A stretch of DNA of 64,000 nucleotides from Flavobacterium frigidimaris (GTDB lineage: Bacteria > Bacteroidota > Bacteroidia > Flavobacteriales > Flavobacteriaceae), in assembly GCA_900129595.1 (NCBI GenBank), contig FQWG01000007.1, positions 174,103-238,102 on the forward strand, read 5' to 3'. Within the stretch, counting starts at the first letter, position 1; every line of letters begins with the position of its first letter. Shown here piece by piece: positions 8,421 through 18,406 of this stretch. The position numbers and the translations under genes were made by a program. The notes below the pieces were generated by a model that worked only from the letters and a program-made list of their open reading frames with translations, was not told the origin of the DNA and searched no databases.

Positions 8421-10730
8421 TTATTCATTAGCAGTTTCTCTAACATTTATTCTTTTTTGTGATAATCCGTATTTTTTAAATTTGTATCTCATAAATGTAG
8501 AAATTAAATCTTCATGGGTTGACATGAAAATTTGGTGATCTGCAAAATCATTTCTTAATAGATCTATAAAACCAACAACGTTTATTTCATCCATAGTTTG
8601 TACAGGATCATCAATAAATAAAATCTTGTTCTTTGAATATTTTTTATTTAATGCCAAAGTAAATGAAATAATCAAAGCTGATAATTGTCCGGAACTCATT
8701 GTAAATATTGCATCATAAGTTTTAGAAGGATCAGTCTGGAACTTAATTCCTTTGTCATTTGATATAAATAATCCTAAGCCGCCTTGAAAGTCCTGTACAA
8801 TTCTACCAGAATAAATGTGAAATAGTATTTCAATATCATTTATTAATTTTTGATTATACCTTTTTAATGATTCTTTGTAGACAGTACTTATTTTTTTTAT
8901 AGAATCTACTTTTTCACTCGCATTTTTAAATTGCAACTGTAGAGCTTTTAGTTCTGAAGCTTTTAAAATAAAGTTTTTATTTTGATATTTTGAATACTGC
9001 CAATTTATATAATTAGCTTTTTCATCAATTGTGTCACCTTCAAAATCGAGGATGTTTAATTTATTAGAGAAAAAGTATTGCGTAAAAGTTTCATTAAAAT
9101 GAGCTTTAATTATATCTAAAGGAATTTCTTTTTTTAGTCTTTTAAGTGAATCAAGTAATAAAACAGTTTCGGGCACATATGACATACTAGGGGTTGAGCT
9201 TAAAAATGGGATTAAATTCAATCCTATCTGTTCTATTTTTCTGGCTAGAGAATTAATTAGCAGATCGTCTTGATTAATTAAATTATTTACAAATGTTATA
9301 TCAATTTCATTTTCTATTTGATGTATATTAATAATTCTAGTGTAAATGGGAATATATTTGTCTTTAAATTCCTGAATTTGTTGTGTGATGCTTCCTGAAG
9401 AAGCAACTACCAGACTTTTGATTTTTTCGGTTTGAGCAGTAATATTTTCTAATAAAATATCAGCCTCTTTCCAATCAAATCCACATAAAATACATTCACC
9501 CTCACTATGAGTCAAATAATGAAAATCTTTAAATTTTGAAGATAAAGAATCACGTGTACTATTTAGCTGATTGTGAACTGTTGCTAAATCACTAAGTTCG
9601 TTTGCAGATACTTTTAAAGAACTCAAATCTGAAATATAATTTGATAAAATTACTACGTTGTCTTTAGGGAATAAATTAATTGGTTCAATAAGTAAGATAT
9701 CTGACTTTACGATATCAAGACTAATATTATTAAGATTAATCAAGAAAGTTTTTTGTAACTCCTGTAATTCTTTTTCTTTGGTCAGGTCTTCTTTTTCACT
9801 TAAATACTTTTGATAACGTATGACCTTTTCAAGATTAGAAGATTGACCAATTAACTTTTCAATTTCGTTATTGTATTGAAAATCTAGAAAAATTAATTTA
9901 TTATTTACTAAGTCTTTTATTCTGGTAATAATTCCATCTTCATTTAATAAGTCAGTATACTTTATTACATCAAAAGAAATTTCATTTTTATCCCATTCAT
10001 AGCTTTGTTCTGTAAAGAGTTTTATATATACAACTTCATCACTAGAGGATAATTGATCTGCTAATTCAGTAAGTTCGTTTTCTTTTTCATCTAGTTTTGT
10101 TTTTGCTGGCGCATCACATAGTTTTAATAATTTTTTCTTTATCTCATCATATAGTGCAATTTTATTTTGGAACTCCTGGGTATTAAATAAATATGCAATA
10201 CTGTCTTGTTTATCCTTGTCCTTATTTTTAAGAAGATATGTACTGTCTTCCTGTTCTACATAATTGAGAAACTCAAAGTTTTCTTTATAGTCCTTTCCAA
10301 GTAAATTCTCTAGATAAGTAATTTCATTTTCTATAAGGGTTTCTACATGATTTTCAAAATCTGCTTTTAAGTACAATTTATAGGAATTAAAAAAATGATT
10401 ATTAGACAGGTTTGTCTTCTCAGCCCTTCTCTCTAATACAATAATGTGAGAATCATGCTCAATTTCTGCTTTGATAATTAAATCTTCATTTTCACCATAT
10501 TGATTATAAAACGGATATTCGCCAAAAGTTTGAGATCCTTTAATTGTTTGCTCTCCCAATTTGACATATCTTCTTATTTGTCCGGTAAGTAATAACTCAA
10601 TTGCATCAAATAATGATGTTTTTCCAAATCCATTTGGTCCATCCAATACTAGTAAATGAGAATCTTCAAATTTAAATGTCGCTTTTGTAAAGACTTTAAA
10701 GTTTTGAATGTAGATTTTTTTAATTTTCAT
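8421..10730 (-). CDS. SMC/RecN-like AAA ATPase, ABC-three-component type
   Basis: This 769-residue ABC-type ATPase has an N-terminal head with GPNGFGKTSLFDAIELL (Walker A near residue 30). Long helical arms follow, with a CILC motif near 410 that looks like half of a zinc hook. The C-terminal head has the signature MSSGQLSAL (about 675), Walker B ILFIDDPVQTMD (about 700) and the switch histidine in MSTHED. The layout is that of SMC/Rad50/RecF-like ATPases used in ABC-3C conflict systems. The start overlaps the 234-residue gene by 11 bases, so the two are translationally coupled. It probably senses DNA structure or invading DNA and controls the nuclease-like component. Confidence 0.87.
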   Translation of the reverse strand: MKIKKIYIQNFKVFTKATFKFEDSHLLVLDGPNGFGKTSLFDAIELLLTGQIRRYVKLGEQTIKGSQTFGEYPFYNQYGENEDLIIKAEIEHDSHIIVLERRAEKTNLSNNHFFNSYKLYLKADFENHVETLIENEITYLENLLGKDYKENFEFLNYVEQEDSTYLLKNKDKDKQDSIAYLFNTQEFQNKIALYDEIKKKLLKLCDAPAKTKLDEKENELTELADQLSSSDEVVYIKLFTEQSYEWDKNEISFDVIKYTDLLNEDGIITRIKDLVNNKLIFLDFQYNNEIEKLIGQSSNLEKVIRYQKYLSEKEDLTKEKELQELQKTFLINLNNISLDIVKSDILLIEPINLFPKDNVVILSNYISDLSSLKVSANELSDLATVHNQLNSTRDSLSSKFKDFHYLTHSEGECILCGFDWKEADILLENITAQTEKIKSLVVASSGSITQQIQEFKDKYIPIYTRIINIHQIENEIDITFVNNLINQDDLLINSLARKIEQIGLNLIPFLSSTPSMSYVPETVLLLDSLKRLKKEIPLDIIKAHFNETFTQYFFSNKLNILDFEGDTIDEKANYINWQYSKYQNKNFILKASELKALQLQFKNASEKVDSIKKISTVYKESLKRYNQKLINDIEILFHIYSGRIVQDFQGGLGLFISNDKGIKFQTDPSKTYDAIFTMSSGQLSALIISFTLALNKKYSKNKILFIDDPVQTMDEINVVGFIDLLRNDFADHQIFMSTHEDLISTFMRYKFKKYGLSQKRINVRETANE

Positions 10731-11424
10731 CTGTGGGTGTTTCTAGAGTTAGCCTTTCTAAAATTTCCTGTGGACTTAAATTTTCAAAGTTTTCAGGACT
10801 TAAAGAAAACAGGGAGTTTTCCATTAAATCAGCAAATTCATTAATACCTTTGTTAGTCAGTACGCTATAATTAGTATCAAATAACGATTGTAAATTATTA
10901 TCTTGTTCCACATTAATTTTAACAAAAGGAATTTTATGCGTTATTCTGTAAATTAATGATTCCCAGCAAAAAAGAGCAGGATTTGTTTTGTATTTAGTGA
11001 AGTTTTCAGACACGATAATATTTTGTTCTATAAAGGCTAAAGGCTCTTCTGCTGATTTACTGATTTGAAATTTTAGTTCTTCCAATTCATTTTCAGAATA
11101 AAACAATACAAGCTTTTTAAATAGGTAGGGATCCTCTTCTACAGTAAGAATGTGTTCTTTTAACTCTTTGAATTGTGTGTCTTCTGGAATTTTTGCCAAA
11201 ATAAGTAATGAAGTGTTTTTATCAATATCATTGCTTTCTATGGCATTTTTACAAGCTTCAAAATATTGGTTTTGATTCTCCAGAATATCAAGATCATCCT
11301 TTTCAATTACTAACCAAAAAGATATTTTTTCTTGATTAAGCGGAAAAGAGTATAAATTACCTACTGACGACTCTCGGAGTAGAAAGCCATGATTTTGAAA
11401 AATATTGTTAACTATTGTTTTCAT
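10720..11424 (-). CDS. ABC-three-component system middle component (type 1-like)
   Basis: This 234-residue soluble acidic protein has no enzyme motif. The pattern TVEEDPYLFKKLVLFYSENEL near its middle and its placement fit the middle-component proteins of ABC-3C systems. Its gene lies between a nuclease-like gene and the SMC-like ATPase and overlaps both, by 17 and 11 bases. In that scheme it would bridge the ATPase and the effector. The family assignment rests mostly on position, size and this local resemblance, so the gene pair is firmer than the exact subfamily. Confidence 0.68.
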   Translation of the reverse strand: MKTIVNNIFQNHGFLLRESSVGNLYSFPLNQEKISFWLVIEKDDLDILENQNQYFEACKNAIESNDIDKNTSLLILAKIPEDTQFKELKEHILTVEEDPYLFKKLVLFYSENELEELKFQISKSAEEPLAFIEQNIIVSENFTKYKTNPALFCWESLIYRITHKIPFVKINVEQDNNLQSLFDTNYSVLTNKGINEFADLMENSLFSLSPENFENLSPQEILERLTLETPTDEN

Positions 11425-12706
11425 TTAGTTTTAGTTTTGCATCTGCTAGTTTTATTAATGAAACTTTACCCCAGGCGGTAATTCTAGTATAGTTTTTTTT
11501 AATTATTGGATCCTTATCTTCAACATCTATAATGTTGTTGATTTCTAGATATAAGGAGTCTACATTAATGCTTGAGGTGATAAGATTATGTCCAGCATAT
11601 GGAATTTCTAGATCTGTGTTTTTGATATTTGTTATAATATCACGGCAGACATCTTTTTTTAGGTCCTCTCCTTCACATATAATTGTTGGAAACGAACGAC
11701 TTTTCTCAGCACATACCCAAACGAAATCATTTTTTACATTGCCATCAAAAAGTCGCAGTTGATGTAGAATTTTACAAAACCCTCTTTTAAATTCATTTTT
11801 TTGAATATTATTATCCTTATAATCTGAAATAGAGTCCATTTTAAAGGATCTATTAGGCATAATGTTTCTGATAAATTGTACTAATTCGGAAGCATTCAAA
11901 TCGTTTATTTCAACAATATAGTTTGCAAGTTTTTGTTTTTCATCTTCAGTAATATCATCATCATCTAATTCCATGCAGTATTCCTGATAATAACGATTTA
12001 AATCTGCTTTTGTGAGATATAAGTAGTAATCAGGATTAAATGATTCATTTAGATTATCATGATCAAGGATATTTTTAAAATCAATAAAACTAATAGGCTC
12101 AGTGAATGCTGCATTATTTTCACTTTTCTTACTTTTATGAATTATACTATGAATTTTTATAACCTGTGTTAATATGATATTCTCCAAAAACTGTCTTGAT
12201 GTTTTAATATAATCAGGACTTAATTTCCAAGCAGTATCATTAAAATTTATTGAATAGTAAATACTTATTTGTTCTTCTATGAAACTATCAATTTCGTCTA
12301 ATGGGCAATGAGTTTTTGTATTGTATATGCAAATTTTCATAGGCGGGTGAGCTCCCTCAATGTCAGTGACAGTTTTGTCATGTATATATTGTGCCAAATG
12401 GAAGAAGGCATCATTACATTTATATTTGACTGATTTTTTAACTAAATCTTTAAATGCCGATTCATATCTACTATAATATGTGCTTTTAACTGCTTTAACC
12501 TGATGGATTGACTTTATTACTTGATTATGAAGTATTGCAAAATCTTCCAAGCTGTCCAATTGTAAAGAGTAATTGTTGGCCGCCGTGACATCATTTAATA
12601 TTTTAAGTGTTTGGTAAAGAGCAACTTTTCCTTGATAGACAAAGCCACTCCATGTTGATATTGCACTATGGACTATTTCACTATTAATATCGTCAAGTTG
12701 GCTCAT
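11408..12706 (-). CDS. Nuclease-like effector protein of the ABC-3C operon
   Basis: This 432-residue protein begins with a region typical of restriction-nuclease-like conflict proteins. It has STWSGFVYQGKVALYQTL at about 17-34, an acidic LEDFAIL near 52 and IHQVKAV near 68. The E/D...QxK pattern fits a PD-(D/E)xK nuclease core of the kind seen in Cap4/DUF4297-like proteins. The C-terminal half is helical and acidic and probably contacts the middle component. It is the first gene of the four-gene operon and follows a palindromic operator-like sequence. DNA cleavage as the output is inferred. A substrate-binding, non-cleaving domain is the alternative. Confidence 0.72.
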   Translation of the reverse strand: MSQLDDINSEIVHSAISTWSGFVYQGKVALYQTLKILNDVTAANNYSLQLDSLEDFAILHNQVIKSIHQVKAVKSTYYSRYESAFKDLVKKSVKYKCNDAFFHLAQYIHDKTVTDIEGAHPPMKICIYNTKTHCPLDEIDSFIEEQISIYYSINFNDTAWKLSPDYIKTSRQFLENIILTQVIKIHSIIHKSKKSENNAAFTEPISFIDFKNILDHDNLNESFNPDYYLYLTKADLNRYYQEYCMELDDDDITEDEKQKLANYIVEINDLNASELVQFIRNIMPNRSFKMDSISDYKDNNIQKNEFKRGFCKILHQLRLFDGNVKNDFVWVCAEKSRSFPTIICEGEDLKKDVCRDIITNIKNTDLEIPYAGHNLITSSINVDSLYLEINNIIDVEDKDPIIKKNYTRITAWGKVSLIKLADAKLKLNENNS

Positions 12707-12758
12707 TTTCTGTTAGTTATATTTAATAAGAGAGTATATATTTCGTGATTAGTCCTCT

Positions 12759-12800
12759 GTTATTTTCAAAATAACTTGAAGGTGACTAGCAAAAATAACC
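12759..12800. promoter_or_regulatory. Operator-like palindrome upstream of the ABC-3C operon
   Basis: A perfect palindrome with eight-base arms, GTTATTTT-C-AAAATAAC, lies at 12759-12775. The half AAAATAAC recurs 24 bases further on at 12792-12799. It is 53 bases upstream of the first gene of the operon and is a good candidate for repressor binding. The remainder of the gap to 13164 has a small TACGG/CCGTA palindrome at 12819-12832 and otherwise nothing I can interpret. Confidence 0.5.
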
Positions 12801-13164
12801 TATTTAGGATGTTGTTTGTACGGAAAACCGTAATAGATATCTTTAAGTATGATTTAATACTGTCAGCCATAATCTAATGTTTATCTTTTGCCCTACAAAT
12901 TAATTTCACTTTCTTACTGGTACGGAACACGATGCGTCATGCTTACATCTTCCCCGAATACGTTCATGTGCTTTGAATTACCTGTCATTGATAGGAAATA
13001 CTAGGGAATCACTTATAAATGGCATTTTAGTTGGTTAAATATATCTGCCTATTTCATAACTAAATGAATCACATACCACGTTATCGTTATAGCAAGTTAC
13101 ATAATTACACTTTTTTTACCACAGTTTTTACATATGTATCTTTAAACTCCAAGTCCATTATATT

Positions 13165-16100
13165 TTAATCAAATTTAACCTTAGGCAGCCCCTTAACAAT
13201 CTCTACAGTTTGCACACTTACATTGATAATACTCAAAATTAAATCTAAAATATATCTCGGATTCCCAACTTCGTCAGCCCAATCGTTTGGATCATTTTTG
13301 ATGCCGCTGTCTTTGTGGGTGGTTACGGCGTAACGCTCCATAACCCATTCTATTGCAGATTTGCCATTTACAACATATTCGTAAGCTGTTTCAGGAATGT
13401 TTGAAATAGAAATACGGCTGTTGTAAATGATGGTTTCTTTTTGATTTTTCTTAGGGAAGCGCATTTTTTCTACTCTGTAAAATTCACTTTCGGCTCCTTT
13501 TATCTGGACGGTATCAAAAGCCGGAACGGTTTCATAATTGATATGGAGTTCTGCGAGTTCTCGACCTGCTTTGCTAAATTTCCAAAAATCCTTAACATCC
13601 TCTACCAAAGGTAAACGAGGCAACATTTTCTTTAAGTCATTGGCAAAGATTTCGCGGTATTCTGGACAATGTAGTAAACCATATACATAATAGAAAAGGT
13701 CTTCTTTGGTTACGTTTTTCCCATATTGATTTTTAGCTCTTTCGAGTATAAAATCACTCACACCATCACGACGGATGAAGTCACTTTTGTCACCAGTATC
13801 GAATAATCCTTTTTGGGCATGATTGTTTTCTTCGTAATAATATAGTGGAAAACATTGGGAATCTCCAATAATATGAAGATCAGGAATAGATGAAGATATT
13901 AGGGCAGAAAAAGGTTTATTGCCTCCTGGAGCTGGCAAACAAATTAATAAATTGTTTGTATTTCTAGTTGGAAATATTTTCTTCATCATCCCTTGCATAT
14001 TATTCCAATCTTTATTGAAATATAGAATAGATTTAGAAAAAGGGCGATAATGTGCTGTTACCAAATCTTGATTAACAAAACTATATTTAATACCACGTTC
14101 TACAGATCTTTTTATCTCCCTTGTCCATGAAATATCCTTGCTTTCAAAATTTATAAAATTTTCAACATTTGGATTCTTTAAATCTTTAGATAATATTCTA
14201 AAAGATTCTTCTTCTTTATTGTAAAAATCTATTGATTTATTCATATTGATTTTTACTTCTTCTTTAGAATAATTGTATGCCCATGGATCTCTATTTGTTT
14301 TTACACCAGTAGAATAGAAAGGATTAAAAAAAACAGCTTTGTTTTGAAGATTTTTTTTGTCTCCAATTTCAATAAAGTTAATAAAACTATCATTTCTTTG
14401 ACTAATCCAATCTCCGTGCTCATTTGCTTCTAATATTTTCCACGGCATTTTCTCATTTGCAATGGAGCCAAATTGTGTAATGATTTTAAGTTTATCTTGT
14501 TGGGTTAAATAGTCACCAATATCATGATAGTTTACGGTTGCTTTTTCTTGTTTTCCCACCGGATTTTTAATTAGGAAAGTGATTGAAATTGGAGTCCTGG
14601 AGCCTGATCCAAAAATTTTACCACCTTCTTTTCTTGACAATTCTCCGCTGGTTCTTTGGTTTCCTCTTAAATTAAATACATATATGGAGCTGAATTCTTT
14701 TTCCAAAGATTTACGAAAACCTTCCGAAGCATTTCCATCAAGCCAAGATCCATTTGATATAAAAGCAATGACGCCTCCATTTTCATCCAAACGATCAGAA
14801 CTCCAACGAAAAGCTTTTATATACGAATCATAAAGTGATGTTTTATTTGTTGTATTGCTTTCTTTTACATAGGTATTCGAAATTCTGCTATCAAGAATTG
14901 GATAAGATTGATTTTGCGCATTGTCATTTGCAGATTTTTGCCCTACTGAATATGGCGGATTTCCAATAATTACACGAAGAGGAGCTTTCTTTTGTCTTAG
15001 AACACGTTCAGAATTTTGAGGGAACATTTCGGAAAACATTTTTTCACTGTTGTCCGATTCACCCAATTGGAACGTGTCTGTTAAGCAGATGCCATCGTAA
15101 GGAGTATATTTTTCCTTACCAATACCATCATCAGGATCAAGTGTAGCATCATGGTAAGCATTTTCGATATTTACAGCTGCAATATAATAGGCTAATAAAA
15201 CAATTTCGTTCGCGTGAATTTCATATTTGTATTTACGTTCCAAATCTTCTTCTTTGATCAATCCGCTTTGAAGCAGTCGGGTGATAAAAGTTCCTGTTCC
15301 AGTAAACGGGTCTAGAATATGGACGTTTTCATCTGTCAAGCTTCTACCGAATTCTTTTTGAAGAATGTCGTTTACGGAATGGATAATAAAATCTACACAT
15401 TCTACAGGTGTATAAACGATACCCAATTGCTCCACCATTTTTGGGAAAGCAGTTTTAAAGAATTTGTCGTAAAGCTCTATGATGATACGTTGTTTTCCTT
15501 CGGCGTTGTCGATTCCTGCAGCACGCATTTTTACGGATTCGTAGAATTTTTGAAGTATATCAACATCTTTTTCCAAAGCCTGTTCATCCAAAAGTGAAGT
15601 CATATTTTGCATGGCTATAGAAACAACATTATTTTTTACGAAGGAGTAACCCTCAAACAAGGCTTCAAAAACTGGTTTAGTTATGATGTGTTGAGCCAAC
15701 ATTTCGATGGCTTGATTTTCATTAATACTCGGATTTATATTTTTTTGTAATCCTTCTAAGAAATTAGCAAAAGCAGTTTTGTGTTGGCCGTCAGTTCTGA
15801 TCAGTTTGGTGATGCGCTCCATATAGCGTTCGGCAATTTGCGCCACATCTTTTGCCCAAACTTCCCAATAGTTTTTATCTCCTACTTTTTTGACCATACG
15901 GGCAAATATTGCACTTTGTAATTCTTCAAAATGCAAGTTCATTTGGTTGTTTAAATCATTGTTTTTGTTTGAATCCAAAGAGGAATCATCTTTACGAACT
16001 GGATTACCATCGTCGTCAAAACCATATTCAGAACCACCAACGATAATTTGATTAGGGCGAACTTTGTTTAATTCTATTTTATTTACAAGTGCATTAAAAC

Positions 16101-18045
16101 GATCATCATGTGCACGAAGCGCGTTGAGAACCGTCCAAACTACTTTGTAACGTTCGTTGTCGTCTAAACCTTTTTCAGCAGTAATATTAGAAGGGACTAC
16201 AACCGGAATAATAATGTAACCACATTTCTTCCCTGGGGATTTACGCATTACACGGCCTACGGATTGAACCACATCAACTTGTGAATTACGGGCGGAAAGG
16301 AATAAAACAGCGTCAAGGGAAGGCACATCAACGCCCTCGCTTAAACAACGTACATTTGTCAAAATACGACAATCTCCCTCTTTGATATCAGATTTAATCC
16401 AGCTTAAAAGTTCATCACGTTCAGGAGCTGACATAGAGCCATCAATATGTTTAGAAGCAATGGAAACCATCGTCTCTCTTTTCTCTTTTGGTAGAGAATC
16501 AATATAAGAATCAGAAGCGGTGTTGTAGGTTTCTGTAATCTTTTTTGAAACTTTTATCTTGGAACAAAAGGCAACAGCTCTTTTCATTGGGAGCGGATCG
16601 GTATTTTTTATAATTCCCTCGTCTCCCAAAACTTGTTTTGAAAGTGCATTGATGCAGCCTATTAGTTTTGAGGCATCATCAGTAGATATTTCGCTGTTTT
16701 CATCCGCAATCATTTTTTGAATTGCCGGAGGAATATCATGATCATTCAAAGTAAGGATCAAAACTTTATAATCAGTTAATAAATCTTTTTCTACTGCTTC
16801 GCCAAATCCTATTCTATAAATTTCTTCACCATACAAATTGACGTCATCCATCGAACATAAAACAGCTTCTGCTTGAGCTGCTTTGCTTTTAACTTCGTCA
16901 TTGTACAAGCGTGGTGTAGCCGTCATGTACAAACGTTTTTTAGCTTTTATAAAATTGTTGTCGTGTACTTTTGTGAACGCGGATTCATCAAAACCAGCAA
17001 TTTTTAACCCCGTTGTTCTATGAGCTTCATCGCAGATGATTAAATCAAATTCATTAAACCCATTTTTTAGAATAACGTTCTGTGCTTTTGCGATAACTTC
17101 AATCGATTGGTAAGTAGAAAAAACAACAGTCATCCCCGTTTTTCCAGTTCTTTTAAAAAGATTGAATTGTTTTAAAATTTCATCAGGATCAGTCGATGCA
17201 GGCAAAGCCAAATCGATTGTGCTAAATGTATCGGTATCTTCTTCTTTAGTTTTCTTTTTGGAAATATCAGGGTCAGAACAAATACAAATCGCATTGATAG
17301 GTTCTTTTGCAAAAGTAGACCATTCCCTCAAAGTTTGTCCTAGTAAAGCAATAGAAGGAACCAAGAATAAAATCATACCGTTTCCGTTAGTTTCGTTTTC
17401 GGCGATGCGAAGTGAAGTAAACGTTTTTCCAGTACCGCATGCCATGATTAATTTACCACGCTCGGAAGTTTTAAAATTTTCGTGAGTTTTTTCTAATGCT
17501 TCTTTTTGATGGTCCCTTAAATCTCTGGTTACACAACGGGCTATTTCGCCATGAACTCCCAATTCCATTTGTATCCAGTCGACTGGAGCTTCTTGTAAAT
17601 CATGAAGATGAATTCTTGATACTGGAGGATGTTGGTTTTTGATTGCCTGAGTTGCATTAGGCCCCCATTTATTTGTTGTTGAAATCCAAAGACGATGTGA
17701 AAAACGAACAATTTTTAATTCTTCATTTTTGAATGTACGACTAGAAGTAGATAAAAAAGAATCTACAGCCGGCTTATCAATTAGAGAAGCTTCCTGATAA
17801 CATTTACATTGAATAGCCCAATAATCTCCATCAATAGTAAGAGCAACTAAATCGATACCGGTGTCGCCACTACCTAAATCATTTTTCCCTGGGAATTCAT
17901 CCCACATCCAAACTTTTTTGAATCTGTAAGCATATTGTGGGTCAGTTAAAAGATAGGCTTGCATTAATCTTTCAAAACGAGCTCCTTTGTCACGTTCAGA
18001 AAATGAAATTTTACGGTATTTTTCTAGTATTTTATTAAAGCTCAT
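13165..18045 (-). CDS. Type ISP-like single-chain restriction-modification enzyme
   Basis: The 1626-residue protein holds all activities in one chain. An Mrr-like PD-(D/E)xK nuclease comes first (DTGIDLVAL, then QCKCYQE near residue 76). A superfamily 2 helicase follows with CGTGKT near 202, DEAH near 337 and QSVGRVMR near 590. Next is an adenine methylase with LDPFTGTGTF near 912 and NPPY near 1025, and last a C-terminal region expected to recognise the target. Order and length match the LlaGI/LlaBIII group, which translocate along DNA and cut when two enzymes meet. Since methylase and nuclease are one chain, no separate modification gene is needed. The gene stands alone, between 458- and 361-base gaps. 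Confidence 0.92.
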   Translation of the reverse strand: MSFNKILEKYRKISFSERDKGARFERLMQAYLLTDPQYAYRFKKVWMWDEFPGKNDLGSGDTGIDLVALTIDGDYWAIQCKCYQEASLIDKPAVDSFLSTSSRTFKNEELKIVRFSHRLWISTTNKWGPNATQAIKNQHPPVSRIHLHDLQEAPVDWIQMELGVHGEIARCVTRDLRDHQKEALEKTHENFKTSERGKLIMACGTGKTFTSLRIAENETNGNGMILFLVPSIALLGQTLREWSTFAKEPINAICICSDPDISKKKTKEEDTDTFSTIDLALPASTDPDEILKQFNLFKRTGKTGMTVVFSTYQSIEVIAKAQNVILKNGFNEFDLIICDEAHRTTGLKIAGFDESAFTKVHDNNFIKAKKRLYMTATPRLYNDEVKSKAAQAEAVLCSMDDVNLYGEEIYRIGFGEAVEKDLLTDYKVLILTLNDHDIPPAIQKMIADENSEISTDDASKLIGCINALSKQVLGDEGIIKNTDPLPMKRAVAFCSKIKVSKKITETYNTASDSYIDSLPKEKRETMVSIASKHIDGSMSAPERDELLSWIKSDIKEGDCRILTNVRCLSEGVDVPSLDAVLFLSARNSQVDVVQSVGRVMRKSPGKKCGYIIIPVVVPSNITAEKGLDDNERYKVVWTVLNALRAHDDRFNALVNKIELNKVRPNQIIVGGSEYGFDDDGNPVRKDDSSLDSNKNNDLNNQMNLHFEELQSAIFARMVKKVGDKNYWEVWAKDVAQIAERYMERITKLIRTDGQHKTAFANFLEGLQKNINPSINENQAIEMLAQHIITKPVFEALFEGYSFVKNNVVSIAMQNMTSLLDEQALEKDVDILQKFYESVKMRAAGIDNAEGKQRIIIELYDKFFKTAFPKMVEQLGIVYTPVECVDFIIHSVNDILQKEFGRSLTDENVHILDPFTGTGTFITRLLQSGLIKEEDLERKYKYEIHANEIVLLAYYIAAVNIENAYHDATLDPDDGIGKEKYTPYDGICLTDTFQLGESDNSEKMFSEMFPQNSERVLRQKKAPLRVIIGNPPYSVGQKSANDNAQNQSYPILDSRISNTYVKESNTTNKTSLYDSYIKAFRWSSDRLDENGGVIAFISNGSWLDGNASEGFRKSLEKEFSSIYVFNLRGNQRTSGELSRKEGGKIFGSGSRTPISITFLIKNPVGKQEKATVNYHDIGDYLTQQDKLKIITQFGSIANEKMPWKILEANEHGDWISQRNDSFINFIEIGDKKNLQNKAVFFNPFYSTGVKTNRDPWAYNYSKEEVKINMNKSIDFYNKEEESFRILSKDLKNPNVENFINFESKDISWTREIKRSVERGIKYSFVNQDLVTAHYRPFSKSILYFNKDWNNMQGMMKKIFPTRNTNNLLICLPAPGGNKPFSALISSSIPDLHIIGDSQCFPLYYYEENNHAQKGLFDTGDKSDFIRRDGVSDFILERAKNQYGKNVTKEDLFYYVYGLLHCPEYREIFANDLKKMLPRLPLVEDVKDFWKFSKAGRELAELHINYETVPAFDTVQIKGAESEFYRVEKMRFPKKNQKETIIYNSRISISNIPETAYEYVVNGKSAIEWVMERYAVTTHKDSGIKNDPNDWADEVGNPRYILDLILSIINVSVQTVEIVKGLPKVKFD

Positions 18046-18406
18046 TTGATTTTTTTATATGTAAGAAAATGATTTGCCGAAGGTAATATTAAATTGGGGT
18101 AAAATAAATTTGTAAAATCTATTTTTCCGAGGTTAAAAGTGTAACAACTCTAATCAACTTGTTTTTCACGAAAACAAAAATAAACTTTGTTCTTAATTTT
18201 ATCAGACGATTTTCCTCAATTTAAAAAAATAAATATTATTAAACTCTAAATTTAAATATCCAGTAATATTTGAAAACCTTACAAATGAATTCTCCAATGC
18301 TATTAGGTAGTTGTGCTAAATACACAAAATTGATATTATGTAAAAATGATTTAATTCTAAAAGATCTCGTATGGCAATCATAAACTTCTCGTTTTAAAGT
18401 TTTGGA
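18046..18406. other. AT-rich gap between restriction enzyme and DUF1016 gene
   Basis: There are 361 bases without a convincing gene. A TATTTTTG sequence on the minus strand (18182-18175) resembles the -7 element of Bacteroidota promoters and could serve the restriction gene, but no TTG box lies at the right distance. I see no strong hairpin or repeat. Confidence 0.3.

Noticed and set aside
13165..18045. Separate restriction, helicase and methylase genes
   Set aside because: The frame is continuous with one start and one stop; it is one polypeptide.
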